Part shown: positions 8,637 to 17,455 of the stretch, in pieces
How positions within the stretch are numbered: position 1 is the first letter of the stretch
Layout of the letters: the number at the start of each line of letters is the position of its first letter
Source of the DNA: Halioglobus sp.
Lineage (GTDB): Bacteria; Pseudomonadota; Gammaproteobacteria; Pseudomonadales; Halieaceae
Length of the DNA: 35,842 bases
Assembly (NCBI GenBank): GCA_020443425.1
Contig: JAGRIE010000039.1
Coordinates: 1 to 35,842 of the forward strand
Direction: 5' to 3'
Translations under genes and position numbers: made by a program
The notes under the pieces: model-generated
Seen by the model: the letters and a program-made list of their open reading frames with translations, nothing else
What the model was told of the DNA's origin: nothing
Databases searched by the model: none

Positions 8637-10685
8637 ATGTACGCGCCATCCATTCGTCCGCTATATTTCACGCCAGTACTGCTCATCCTCAGTCTGCTGC
8701 TGGCCGGTTGCAGCTCCTCTGACAGCAGCAGCGACAGTGATCTGCAACGCGTACAGGGCCTGCTGCTCAGCGCCGGCGAACCGGTGGTTGCGGCAAGCGT
8801 CACTGTTTACAGCAGCAGCGAGGGCGATGGCGCAGAACCTCTGGGAGCCGGCACCACCGATGAGAGCGGCAGCTTTGACATTCGCTACAAGGCTCCCGGC
8901 GATGCTGATGGCGTGATCTACCTGACCAGCAGCGGCGGACGCCTCGCCTCCAGCAGCGAGGACCTGCCAGCGCCCTTTGTGCTGGGGACGGTGCTCGGCG
9001 CCGCACCGGAGTTCACCGCCATCACCATCAATGAACTGACCACCGCTGCATCGGCCTTCGCGCTGGCACAGTTTATCGACGGGCCACATCTGCAGGGCAA
9101 CGCCATCGGGTTGCAGATGGCGCCCAGGCTGTTGAGAAACCTCGTCAATGTCGAGACAGGTGAACCGGGTGCGACCATTGGCAACAGCGACAACAATCCG
9201 CAGTCCAGCTACAGCGCGCTGCGCACCCTCAACGAGCTCGGCAACCTGCTGGCGAGTTGTGCCGGCGATGCCGGCGTCTGCCAGTCCATCCTGCAACTGG
9301 CGCTGCCGCTGGATGGTACGGCGGCGCAGGACACCTTCCGGGCGATGGCGGACCTGGCCAGGACACCGTGGCTGGACCCGGTACCGCTGTTCGAGCTGAT
9401 CACCGCCGACAGCTACCAGCCGGATCTCGGCAGCAACGCCCCGTCAGCCTGGACGCTGGCGCTGCTGTTCAAGGGCGACCCGACCAATCTCGCCGGGCCG
9501 GGCAATATGGCCTTCGACCAGGACGGACAGATGTGGATCGTCAACAACCTGGTCACCGCCGACACCTATATCCTGCCGGACTGCGCCAGCCAGTTGCTGT
9601 TCCGTATGGACCCCGCCACCGGCGCTGTCGACACCTTCACCGGCGGCGGCGTTCTCGGCGCCGGTTACGGCGTCACCATCGCGCCCCAGACCAACGATGT
9701 CTGGGTCGGCAACTACGGCTTCAAGGGCAGCACCTGCCCCGTTGATATCGCCAATAACAGCGTCTCCCAGTTCACGGCTGAGGGCGTGCCGCTGTCACCG
9801 GATGCGCAGCACTTTGACCCTGTGAGCCACAATCCACAGGACGGCGGTTGGACCCAGGGCGGCATCGGCTGGGCGCAGGGCACCGTGGCCAACCCGCAGG
9901 GCGATATCTGGATCGCCAGCTGCAACGGGCAGGTCATCGACGGCGAGCAGGTGGATGTCACTATCTACCGCGGCGGCGACCCCAACAACTGGCAGGCCAT
10001 TTCCGAGGACGATTTTGACAAACCCTTCGATATCGCCTTTGACAGCAACGACGTGGCCTGGGTCAGCGGCACCCTCAGCGGCAACATCATGGCCTTCGCC
10101 AGCGACGGCAGCCGCCTGCGCGACTACGACCTCGGCTCCACGTCGCTGCCGATGGGGGTGGCATCGGACAGTCTCGGCAATGTCTGGGTTTCGCTGTCCG
10201 GCCAAATTGACCTGCCGTGTCCCCCGCCGATCACCAAACCACCCTCAACCTATGCCGGTATCGCCATGGTGAACCTCGATGGCGTACAGCTCAATACACG
10301 GCCGGACGACCCGCTGGTGCCCGGCTACACCCCGCCCGGCGGCCTGACCATTGCCTGGGGCATCGCCGTGGACGGCGCAGACAATGTCTGGGTAGCGAAT
10401 TTCACCAGCGGCGGCCTGTCGCATTTCTGCGGCGCCCGAGCTGGCTCCTGCCCGGCCGGCGCGACCACTGGCGATGCCCTGTCCCCGGACAGCACCGGCT
10501 ACCACAGCGATCTGCTCGACAGGAACACCGCAGTGGAAGTGGACTCCTCCGGCAATGTCTGGCTGACCAACAACTGGAAGGACCTGCCGATCAAACCCGA
10601 CCCGGTCGGCGACGCCATGGTGGTGTACATCGGTCTGGCCACCCCGGTGAAAGCGCCCCTGATCGGGCCGCCGCAGCAGCCCTAG
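8637..10685 (+). CDS. Lipoprotein with carboxypeptidase-regulatory-like domain and NHL/Vgb-type beta-propeller
   Basis: Surface or periplasmic lipoprotein of 682 residues. The signal ends in LLAGC (Cys25), followed by a Ser/Asp linker. A small beta-sandwich (about 38-100; GTTDESGSFDIRY) looks like a carboxypeptidase-regulatory-like domain. A helical region (about 125-260) follows. From about 285 to the end there are roughly seven beta-propeller blades with the recurring pattern Gly-x-Ala-x-Asp...Asn-x-Trp-Val (e.g. NMAFDQDGQMWIVNN, GVASDSLGNVWVS, GIAVDGADNVWVANF, VEVDSSGNVWLTNN), as in NHL and virginiamycin-B-lyase-like folds. Several Cys pairs suggest an oxidising compartment. Propellers of this type bind ligands or catalyse reactions; no specific function can be assigned. 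GAGGAG (8624-8629) precedes the ATG by seven bases. Its stop shares CTAG with the convergent Nudix gene. Confidence 0.85.
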   Translation: MYAPSIRPLYFTPVLLILSLLLAGCSSSDSSSDSDLQRVQGLLLSAGEPVVAASVTVYSSSEGDGAEPLGAGTTDESGSFDIRYKAPGDADGVIYLTSSGGRLASSSEDLPAPFVLGTVLGAAPEFTAITINELTTAASAFALAQFIDGPHLQGNAIGLQMAPRLLRNLVNVETGEPGATIGNSDNNPQSSYSALRTLNELGNLLASCAGDAGVCQSILQLALPLDGTAAQDTFRAMADLARTPWLDPVPLFELITADSYQPDLGSNAPSAWTLALLFKGDPTNLAGPGNMAFDQDGQMWIVNNLVTADTYILPDCASQLLFRMDPATGAVDTFTGGGVLGAGYGVTIAPQTNDVWVGNYGFKGSTCPVDIANNSVSQFTAEGVPLSPDAQHFDPVSHNPQDGGWTQGGIGWAQGTVANPQGDIWIASCNGQVIDGEQVDVTIYRGGDPNNWQAISEDDFDKPFDIAFDSNDVAWVSGTLSGNIMAFASDGSRLRDYDLGSTSLPMGVASDSLGNVWVSLSGQIDLPCPPPITKPPSTYAGIAMVNLDGVQLNTRPDDPLVPGYTPPGGLTIAWGIAVDGADNVWVANFTSGGLSHFCGARAGSCPAGATTGDALSPDSTGYHSDLLDRNTAVEVDSSGNVWLTNNWKDLPIKPDPVGDAMVVYIGLATPVKAPLIGPPQQP

Positions 10686-11419
10686 ATCGTCTCGATCACC
10701 GGCTTGCCATAGCGCGTGTAGACAAAAGGGCCGCTGTCCTGCGGCCCGGCGCCCGCGCGCAGACGGCGCTCCAGCTCCTGCAGCACGGAGCGCGTGATAT
10801 GCGGCAGCTGCTCCATCTCCCGGGCGCGGGACAGCGCGACCCAGTGCAGGTCGAGCAGCTCCCCGGACCCCTGTGGCCGCTCGTGTACCTCGCCCTGTAT
10901 ATGCTCGGCGTCGACCATGAAGAAGCGCGCATCGAAGCGGCGGTTGCGGTACGGGGGCGTGATGGCACGGGCGATAAAATGCAGCACATCCAGACGGGGA
11001 TTGACGTCATGGCGCAGGAAATCGGCCCAGTGCGGTGAGCGTGATTTCAGTGTCGGCGTATGGGGTTCGCCGATCACCAGACCGGTCTCCTCGTAGGTCT
11101 CGCGGATGGCGGCCAGCGCCAGCGCCCGCGCCCGGGTTTCCGAACAGCCCCGGCACAGCCGCTTCATCACCTCCGGATGCAGGTCATGCGGCGGCACGAT
11201 ACGGCTGTCACCCGGGTCCACACGGCCGCCGGGAAACACAAATTTGTTCGGCATGAACTTGTGACTGGCGGCCCGTTTACCCATCAGTACACGCGGCTCC
11301 CTGCCACCGCGGCGCACGATCAGCAGGGTGGCGGCATCTTTCGGCCGCACCGCGCGGCCGCTGCCGCGCAGTTCGCTGCTGGAGATATAGCCGGAGCCGC
11401 GCTGTTCATCACCATTCAT
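10682..11419 (-). CDS. Nudix hydrolase (NUDT19-like architecture)
   Basis: Hydrolase of nucleoside-diphosphate-linked substrates, 245 residues from ATG 11419. The Nudix box is split: GGRVDPGD (64-71) is separated by about 35 residues from RETYEETGL (106-114), which carries the metal-binding glutamates. A long insertion before the catalytic helix is a feature of NUDT19-type members, some of which act on CoA derivatives; that substrate is only a suggestion. The flanking segments KFMPNKFVFPGG and AATLLIVRRG fit the fold. An upstream in-frame GTG (11479) would add 20 residues but lacks a ribosome-binding site; even the chosen ATG has a close-spaced AGGA only. The stop codon overlaps that of the convergent lipoprotein gene. 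Confidence 0.85.
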   Translation of the reverse strand: MNGDEQRGSGYISSSELRGSGRAVRPKDAATLLIVRRGGREPRVLMGKRAASHKFMPNKFVFPGGRVDPGDSRIVPPHDLHPEVMKRLCRGCSETRARALALAAIRETYEETGLVIGEPHTPTLKSRSPHWADFLRHDVNPRLDVLHFIARAITPPYRNRRFDARFFMVDAEHIQGEVHERPQGSGELLDLHWVALSRAREMEQLPHITRSVLQELERRLRAGAGPQDSGPFVYTRYGKPVIETI

Positions 11420-11688
11420 AGGTCCTGTACCCTGTCTTCTCGCGACTGCGCCCCAAGGCGAAACAGCCGGAATATTCACTGAAAGTTATTCTTTACAAGC
11501 CGGGAGGCTTCACCAAAAATCGCGACTTCTTCCCAACCCCATCCCGGGGCGGGGCGCCGGGTGCACAGGCCTTGAAAAACCTGTTCCCGCGACAATCTAA
11601 CTACGAGGTCAGCGTGGCGTGTCCGCTAGCAGCGACAGCCGGTCAGAACGCATGTTAGGCAAATTTGCTTTTTATTTAAAAGGAAAAT

Positions 11689-13638
11689 ATGTCTATGAAC
11701 AAACCAGCGAAACCGCCCTCCCGGCGCAGCGCACGCAACAGCAAACTGGCGGATGTACTCGGTCCGGTCGAAAACCTGGAAAGCTACGTCAAGGCAGACT
11801 GGTGGAAGCACATCTTCAACGCCAACTACCTGCGCACCGACGGTGATGTCGTCAATGATGCCGCCATCACCCAGGCCGAGGTGGACGTCTTCGAAAAAAC
11901 CCTGGCCGTCGACAAGAGCGTTGCCATGCTGGACCTGTGCTGCGGCCAGGGCCGTCATGTCATGGAGTTCTCCCGACGCGGCTATGTCGGCGCGCAGGGC
12001 TTTGACCGCTCACACTACCTGATCAGCCGCGCCCGCGGACAGGCCCGCAAAGAGGGGCTCAGCGCCACCTTCAAGGAGGGCGACGCGCGCAAGCTGCCGT
12101 ACAAGAACAACCAGTTTGACGTGGTGACTATTCTCGGCAACAGCTTCGGCTATTTTGAGAGCGCCGAGGATGACCAACTGGTGCTGGGAGAGATCTTTCG
12201 CATACTGAAGCCCGACGGCAAGTTGCTCATCGATGTCACCGATGGCGACCACATGCGCGCCACCTTCGAGCCGCGCAGCTGGGAGTGGATAGACAAGACG
12301 TATTTCGTCTGTCGCGAGCGCTCCATCTCCAGCGACAACCAGCGCCTCGTCTCGCGGGAAGTCATCACGCATGTGAAAAAAGGCGTGGTGGCCGACCAGT
12401 TCTATGCCGAGCGCCTGTACAGCAGCGAGCAGCTGAAAACCCTGTTGCAAGAGAACGGTTTCGAGGATGTCGCGATCTGTGAATCCCTCGACACCAGTTC
12501 CACGCGCGACCAGGACCTGGGCATGATGGCGCGGCGCAACATCCTGACCGGGCGCGTCCACAAGACCATCGAGCGCAATCCCGCCAGCCGACCCGAGAGG
12601 CCGGCGCGCATCGCCGTGCTGATGGGCGACCCGCGCAAGAGCGACAAGATCAAGCCGGGCGCCACCTGGGACGAGGACGACCTGCACACCATCAATGAGA
12701 TGAAGAAAGCGCTGGCGACACTGCCGGGTTACGAAATCACCTACTTCGACAACCACGACCAGTTCATGACGGACTGCTACAAGTGGAAGAAGGACTTCGA
12801 CCTGGCGTTCAACATCTGCGACGAGGGCTTCAACAACGACGCCCTGCTGGAGCTGCATGTGCCGGCGCTGCTGGAAATCATGGACATCCCCTACACCGGT
12901 GGCAACCCGCAGTGCCTGAGCTACTGCTATGACAAGTCGCTGGTGCGCGGCATGGCCAATGAGATGGGCATTCCCGTGGCGGAGGCCTATATGGTGAACC
13001 CCGATGACACCACCTTCATCGAGGTCGCCGTGCAGTTCCCGGTGATTATCAAACCCAATATGGGCGATTCCAGCTTCGGGATCACCGCCGACAATGTCTG
13101 CGAAGATGTCAGGCAGCTGGAGAATGCCCTGTTCTCCATCCGCCAGAAGTTCGGCTATGACCAGCCTGTCCTGATCGAGCAATACCTGACCGGTGCTGAC
13201 ATCAGCGTCGGTATCATCGGCAACCCGCCCGGGCAATTCGAGTTCCTGCCTATCATCGAGGAAGATTACTCACTGCTGCCCGAGGGCCTGCCCAGAATCT
13301 GTGGCTATGAGGCGAAGTGGGATCCCGATTCACCCTATGCCTGCATCCGCTCTGTACCGGCAAAACTGGACAGCGCGACCGAGCAGTTCCTGCACGCCAG
13401 CTGCCAGAAGCTGTTTGAACGCCTTGGGTGCCGCGACTACGCCCGTTTTGACTGGCGCCTGGACAGCAACGGCACGCCGCGGCTGCTGGAAGTCAACCCG
13501 AACCCTGGCTGGTGCTGGGACGGCCACCTGAACAAGATGGCGACGCTGGCCGGCTGGACCTACGCCGAGATGCTGCACAAGATCATCCGCGCCGCACAGC
13601 TGCGCGAAAGGGTCAAGGCCGACGCCGCTGGCGGCTGA
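11689..13638 (+). CDS. Methyltransferase / D-Ala-D-Ala-ligase-like ATP-grasp fusion protein
   Basis: A 649-residue, two-enzyme protein. Residues about 35-275 are a class I SAM-dependent methyltransferase with motif I LDLCCGQGRH (81-90), an acidic residue in GFDRS, and FDVVTILGNSFGYF as motif IV region. Residues about 305-640 are an ATP-grasp ligase of the D-Ala-D-Ala-ligase superfamily: LLELHVPALLEIMDIPYTGG (387-405), nucleotide lysines K416 and K455 (IIKPNMGDSSFGI), and metal ligands D588, E601 and N603 (LLEVNPNPGW). The family joins a carboxylate to an amine via acyl phosphate, so the protein may both ligate and methylate a small peptide or amino acid (inference). AGGA lies just before ATG 11689; an in-frame ATG at 11695 is possible. 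A weak promoter candidate (TTGAAA 11572, TCTAAC 11596) lies upstream. The gene stands alone between convergent or divergent neighbours. Confidence 0.88.
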   Translation: MSMNKPAKPPSRRSARNSKLADVLGPVENLESYVKADWWKHIFNANYLRTDGDVVNDAAITQAEVDVFEKTLAVDKSVAMLDLCCGQGRHVMEFSRRGYVGAQGFDRSHYLISRARGQARKEGLSATFKEGDARKLPYKNNQFDVVTILGNSFGYFESAEDDQLVLGEIFRILKPDGKLLIDVTDGDHMRATFEPRSWEWIDKTYFVCRERSISSDNQRLVSREVITHVKKGVVADQFYAERLYSSEQLKTLLQENGFEDVAICESLDTSSTRDQDLGMMARRNILTGRVHKTIERNPASRPERPARIAVLMGDPRKSDKIKPGATWDEDDLHTINEMKKALATLPGYEITYFDNHDQFMTDCYKWKKDFDLAFNICDEGFNNDALLELHVPALLEIMDIPYTGGNPQCLSYCYDKSLVRGMANEMGIPVAEAYMVNPDDTTFIEVAVQFPVIIKPNMGDSSFGITADNVCEDVRQLENALFSIRQKFGYDQPVLIEQYLTGADISVGIIGNPPGQFEFLPIIEEDYSLLPEGLPRICGYEAKWDPDSPYACIRSVPAKLDSATEQFLHASCQKLFERLGCRDYARFDWRLDSNGTPRLLEVNPNPGWCWDGHLNKMATLAGWTYAEMLHKIIRAAQLRERVKADAAGG

Positions 13639-13647
13639 ATGATGCGC

Positions 13648-15156
13648 TCAACCGGCGCTGGCGATCTTGAGTTTCTGGCCCGGTTGAATAGGCTTGTTGG
13701 TGGAAATATCGTTCCATGCCATCAGCTGTTGCGTGGACACCTTGAAGCGCCGCGCGATGCTCCACAGCGAATCACCATTGCGGATAATATACTCCTGCGG
13801 CTGTCCGGACAGGCGCGCCCGCGTGCTGGCCACCTGCGCGGCAGACAGCGGCTCACGCCCCGGATTTCCCGGCAATATCAGGGTTTTACCGGCCTGTATG
13901 GAGTGATTGCGCAGGCCGTTTGCCGTCATCAGGCTCGACACCGAGACACCGTAGCGACGGGCAATCGAGGACAGGGAGTCACCCTGCGCGATGCGGTGCA
14001 TGCGGTCTGGTTTCTGCTGGCTGAGGCGCGCATCCGCTGACAGTGAGGCCACCGTGGTACCCAGCGGCCGCGCCAGTTGCGCGGCGGGCACACGGACCGG
14101 ATACCCTCGGGGAATATACTTTTCACCCTGCCATACCGGTGCCAACAGGGCCGGGTTGTGGCGCTTCAACTCGTCCAGGCTGATACCGGCTTCGCGCGCC
14201 AGCGCCGGTGCCGAGACATACTCCTGTACGGTGACCACATCGTAAGCGGTGGGCTCATCCAGTTGCACGCGCCCGATGTAGCGCCCCGGGTTGCGGTCGA
14301 CTTCCAGTGCGGCCAGGAACGAGGCGTAGAAATTGCGCGAGGCAAACCCGAACGCCTTGCCCTTGTACTTGTGCACGATCACGTCGATATCCGTGGTGCC
14401 CAGCGCTTTCGCCGCGCGTGACATACCGCCGGCACCGTGGTTGTACCCGGTCAGTGCCAGCGGCCAGGTGCCCGTCACGCGGTAGTTGGTCTTCAGCAGC
14501 CGGGCGGCGCCATCGGTGGCGATGAAAGGGTCCATACGTTCATCCACCACACTGTCGACCCGCATATACTCGCGCGCTGTCGCGGGCATGAATTGCCACA
14601 TACCGGCGGCGGCTACCTTCGAGTAGGCGAAGGGATTGAACGATGACTCCACATGCGGCAGCACTTCCAGCTCCGGTGGCAGTTCGTATTTCGCCAGCAC
14701 CGCGCGGATATGCGGCTTCCACTGCCCGGAGCGGACCAGCCCCTCCCGGAACCGGTCGGACTGGCCGGTCTGGAAGCGGACACGCTGTGCCGCCTCGGCG
14801 AACGTCTGTGAGGAGGTGCCCGCCGGCCAGGAGGCCAGTACCGCCGCCTCGGTGGCGCTCAGCCCGCTGCGCTTGCCCTGGCCGAGGCTGTGCAGGGCAC
14901 TGCGCACGCGCTGGCTGGCGGCGTCGATCACCTTGTTCCTGGCTTCCCGGCTGCCGCCGGGTGGCAAATTGACGACCTCATAGATCACCGACAGCGACTC
15001 ATCGTCGTGCACATAGCCCTGGTCAGTGGTTACCTGGGTATACACCTTGATCCAGAATTGAATGGCGGGCTCGAGCGCGGCCGGACGGGGGAAGTTTGAG
15101 GCGTGGAGGCCCACACTGGGCAGCAGTACCGCCAGCAACAAAATCACCCTGACCAT
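13648..15156 (-). CDS. mltD: Membrane-bound lytic murein transglycosylase D with two LysM domains
   Basis: Periplasmic peptidoglycan-cleaving enzyme of 502 residues, close to MltD family size. A signal peptide (MVRVILLLAVLLPSVGLHA) lacks a lipobox Cys, unlike E. coli MltD. The SLT domain (about 145-270) has the catalytic Glu170 in PHVESSFNPFAYS, followed by AAAGMWQFMPATAREY and LALTGYNHGAGG. Two LysM peptidoglycan-binding repeats (about 388-435 and 453-500) end the protein. The start is chosen at ATG 15156, where AAGGGG has a 7-base spacing; ATG 15162 would leave only one base. The gene converges on the methyltransferase-ATP-grasp gene with a 9-bp gap and diverges from speA. Confidence 0.93.
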   Translation of the reverse strand: MVRVILLLAVLLPSVGLHASNFPRPAALEPAIQFWIKVYTQVTTDQGYVHDDESLSVIYEVVNLPPGGSREARNKVIDAASQRVRSALHSLGQGKRSGLSATEAAVLASWPAGTSSQTFAEAAQRVRFQTGQSDRFREGLVRSGQWKPHIRAVLAKYELPPELEVLPHVESSFNPFAYSKVAAAGMWQFMPATAREYMRVDSVVDERMDPFIATDGAARLLKTNYRVTGTWPLALTGYNHGAGGMSRAAKALGTTDIDVIVHKYKGKAFGFASRNFYASFLAALEVDRNPGRYIGRVQLDEPTAYDVVTVQEYVSAPALAREAGISLDELKRHNPALLAPVWQGEKYIPRGYPVRVPAAQLARPLGTTVASLSADARLSQQKPDRMHRIAQGDSLSSIARRYGVSVSSLMTANGLRNHSIQAGKTLILPGNPGREPLSAAQVASTRARLSGQPQEYIIRNGDSLWSIARRFKVSTQQLMAWNDISTNKPIQPGQKLKIASAG

Positions 15157-15190
15157 ACCCATGCCCCTTTTATATCAGTTAGTTGGACGA

Positions 15191-15219
15191 GTTATATCAG
15201 AATTCCCGAAAGCTGTAAC
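15191..15219 (-). promoter_or_regulatory. Sigma-70 type promoter of mltD
   Basis: The minus strand has GTTACA (-35, 15219 to 15214) and TATAAC (-10, 15196 to 15191) with a 17-base spacer. The leader would be about 28 bases. Confidence 0.5.
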
Positions 15220-15368
15220 CCCTTGCCCCCGGAAACAATAGCCCGCGCGCCAAAAAGTCCTTGCGTTCTCCTCAAGCGCGCCTAAAATCGCGGCCAAGTC
15301 GATCGCACATATCGCCCCCTTCCAGTGCAGCCGGGCGTCATACGTATAGTTGCCGGCAAAACTCGGAT

Positions 15369-15397
15369 TTGTCATCTTTCTCATATACCGTTTTACT
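15369..15397 (+). promoter_or_regulatory. Sigma-70 type promoter of the polyamine operon
   Basis: TTGTCA (-35, 15369-15374, 5 of 6 matches) and TTTACT (-10, 15392-15397, 4 of 6) are 17 bases apart, about 90 bases upstream of the speA start. Confidence 0.45.
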
Positions 15398-15492
15398 GTG
15401 CGTAACACCATCCCAACGACACCACCGGCGTCATAGACCGGGCTGCCCAAATACAGCCGCCAGCAAGGACACTGCAGAGGACGTTACACATT

Positions 15493-17439
15493 ATGCTCAA
15501 AGAGGCGACCGATACATCAAGTGCAACCGACAATGACGCCGGCTGGAACAGCGCGCGCAGTGCGGAACTGTACGGCATCAATAACTGGGGGGCGGGCTAT
15601 TTCAACCTGTCGGAACAGGGTGAGGTGCAGGTCAACATCGATTTCGGTGACGACCAGGTGGTGGTCTCGCTGATGGATATCGTGGTGGGCATGCGGGCCC
15701 GCGGCCTGCATATGCCGGCCGTGCTGCGCATCCGCAACCTGCTGGACAACCGGATCAAAGTCCTCAACGAATCATTTGCCGAGGCCATTGAGCAGGGCGG
15801 CTACCAGAACAGCTATCGCGGCGTGTTCCCGATCAAGGTCAACCAGCAGTGCCACGTGATCGAGGAGATCGCCGACTACGGGCGCCACTACCACCACGGC
15901 CTGGAGGCGGGCAGCAAGGCGGAGCTGATCATTGCCTTGTCGCAGCTGCGCGACCACGACAGCCTGATCATCTGCAACGGCTACAAGGATGCGGAGTTCA
16001 TCGACCTCGGTCTGTACGCCCGCCAGATGGGCATCTCCTGCTTCTTCGTGCTCGAATCGCTGAACGAGTTGCCGCTGCTGATCGAGCGCAGCCGCGCACT
16101 CGATGTGGAGCCGCTGATCGGCGTGCGCATCAAGAACAGCGTTGTGGTTGACGGCCACTGGAGTCAGGACAGCGGCGACCGCTCCATCTTCGGGCTGTCC
16201 ACCGACGCCCTGATCTCGGTGGTCGACGAACTGCGCGCCGCCGACATGCTGCACTGCCTGCAGCTGCTGCACTGTCACCTGGGCTCGCAGATCCCCAATA
16301 TCCGCAACGTGCGCAGCGGCGTACTGGACGCCTGCCGCTTCTATGCCGGTCTGGTGCAGGAGGGCGCGCCCATGGGCTACCTGGATCTCGGCGGCGGCCT
16401 GGCGGTGGACTACGAGGGGGCGCGCACCAACAGCACCCACAGCATGAACTACCGGCTGCAGGAATACTGCACCAATATCGTCGAGAGTATCTGCGAAACC
16501 TTCGACCCACTGGAAATCCCGCACCCGGTGATTATCACGGAATCGGGGCGCGCCACCGTGGCCTACTCCTCAATGCTGCTGTTCAATATCCTCGATGTGC
16601 GCGGCAGCAGCCCCGGCGAACTGCCCAGGGAGCTGCCTGAGGACTGCAGCGAGCACCTGAACAACCTGCAGTCGGTGCTCAATACCGTCGGCGAGCATAA
16701 TTTCCAGGAGTGTTACAACGACGCGCTGTTCTATCGCGATGAACTGCGCGAGGAGTTCCACCACGGCCAGGCTTCGCTGCGCGAGCGCGCGCTGGGTGAA
16801 AACTTCTACCTGGCGGTGATGCAGCGGATAGCCGCCATGCTGCCGCATTTGAGCCGCGTGCCGCCCGAGCTGGAGAACCTGCCGGAGCTGTTGTCCGATA
16901 TCTACTACGGCAATTTCAGCCTGTTCCAGTCGCTGCCGGATATGTGGGCGATAGACCAGGTCTTCCCCATCATGCCGATTCACCGGCTGACGGAGGAGCC
17001 CACCCGCGCTGCGGTGCTGGCCGACCTGACCTGTGATTGCGACGGCAAGATCGATCACTTTTCCACCCCCGAGGGCATCAGTTCCACGCTTAACCTGCAC
17101 GAGCTGAAAGCGGACGAGGACTACTACCTGGGCGTGTTCCTGGTGGGCGCCTACCAGGAGACTCTCGGTGACCTGCACAACCTGTTCGGCGATACCAATG
17201 TCGTGAACGTGGCGGTAAATCGCGACGGCAGTTTCGAGTTCGTGCGAGAATTCCACGGCGACAGCATTTTCGATGTCCTCAAATATGTGGAGTACGAGCC
17301 GAAAAAAATGCAGGAACAGTTTAGACTGATTGCAGAAGAGGCAGTGCGCAGCGGCAAGATCAGTATCCCGCAGCGCCAGGCGATTCTGCAGGCGTTCAAG
17401 GAAAGCCTGCACGGCTACACTTATTTCGAGCACGAATGA
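15493..17439 (+). CDS. speA: Biosynthetic arginine decarboxylase
   Basis: PLP enzyme that converts arginine to agmatine, the entry to putrescine synthesis. It has 648 residues, the usual length for biosynthetic SpeA. The alanine-racemase-fold barrel carries the PLP lysine K115 in FPIKVNQQCHV. HCHLGSQIPN, DLGGGLAVDYEG and ITESGRATVAYSS are the conserved phosphate- and substrate-binding blocks. The C-terminal NLFGDTNVVNV segment is also typical. AGAGGA lies about 12 bases before the ATG, rather far. The next gene follows after 16 bases behind a strong ribosome-binding site, so speA leads an operon with the two carboxyspermidine genes. The agmatine-to-putrescine step (SpeB or AguA/AguB) is not in the window. 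Confidence 0.96.
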   Translation: MLKEATDTSSATDNDAGWNSARSAELYGINNWGAGYFNLSEQGEVQVNIDFGDDQVVVSLMDIVVGMRARGLHMPAVLRIRNLLDNRIKVLNESFAEAIEQGGYQNSYRGVFPIKVNQQCHVIEEIADYGRHYHHGLEAGSKAELIIALSQLRDHDSLIICNGYKDAEFIDLGLYARQMGISCFFVLESLNELPLLIERSRALDVEPLIGVRIKNSVVVDGHWSQDSGDRSIFGLSTDALISVVDELRAADMLHCLQLLHCHLGSQIPNIRNVRSGVLDACRFYAGLVQEGAPMGYLDLGGGLAVDYEGARTNSTHSMNYRLQEYCTNIVESICETFDPLEIPHPVIITESGRATVAYSSMLLFNILDVRGSSPGELPRELPEDCSEHLNNLQSVLNTVGEHNFQECYNDALFYRDELREEFHHGQASLRERALGENFYLAVMQRIAAMLPHLSRVPPELENLPELLSDIYYGNFSLFQSLPDMWAIDQVFPIMPIHRLTEEPTRAAVLADLTCDCDGKIDHFSTPEGISSTLNLHELKADEDYYLGVFLVGAYQETLGDLHNLFGDTNVVNVAVNRDGSFEFVREFHGDSIFDVLKYVEYEPKKMQEQFRLIAEEAVRSGKISIPQRQAILQAFKESLHGYTYFEHE

Positions 17440-17455
17440 TACAGGAGGAGAACCC

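Larger units (their letters stand above)
15157..15492. other. Divergent mltD-speA intergenic region
   Basis: This 336-bp region carries one promoter for each flanking gene. TTATATCAG occurs twice close together (near 15170 and 15192) at the mltD end. The speA leader of about 90 bases shows no recognisable riboswitch or attenuator, and no small gene is convincing here. Confidence 0.5.

Noticed and set aside
12010-13236. Minus-strand open frame of 408 residues opposite the methyltransferase-ATP-grasp gene
   Set aside because: It is antisense to strongly conserved motifs and has shadow-type composition.
15400-15492. Polyamine- or arginine-responsive riboswitch in the speA leader
   Set aside because: No strong paired elements or known riboswitch core could be recognised in the roughly 90-base leader.
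17330-17455. N-terminal extension of the carboxyspermidine dehydrogenase into speA
   Set aside because: AGGAGGAG sits directly before ATG 17456 and the Rossmann fold begins there.
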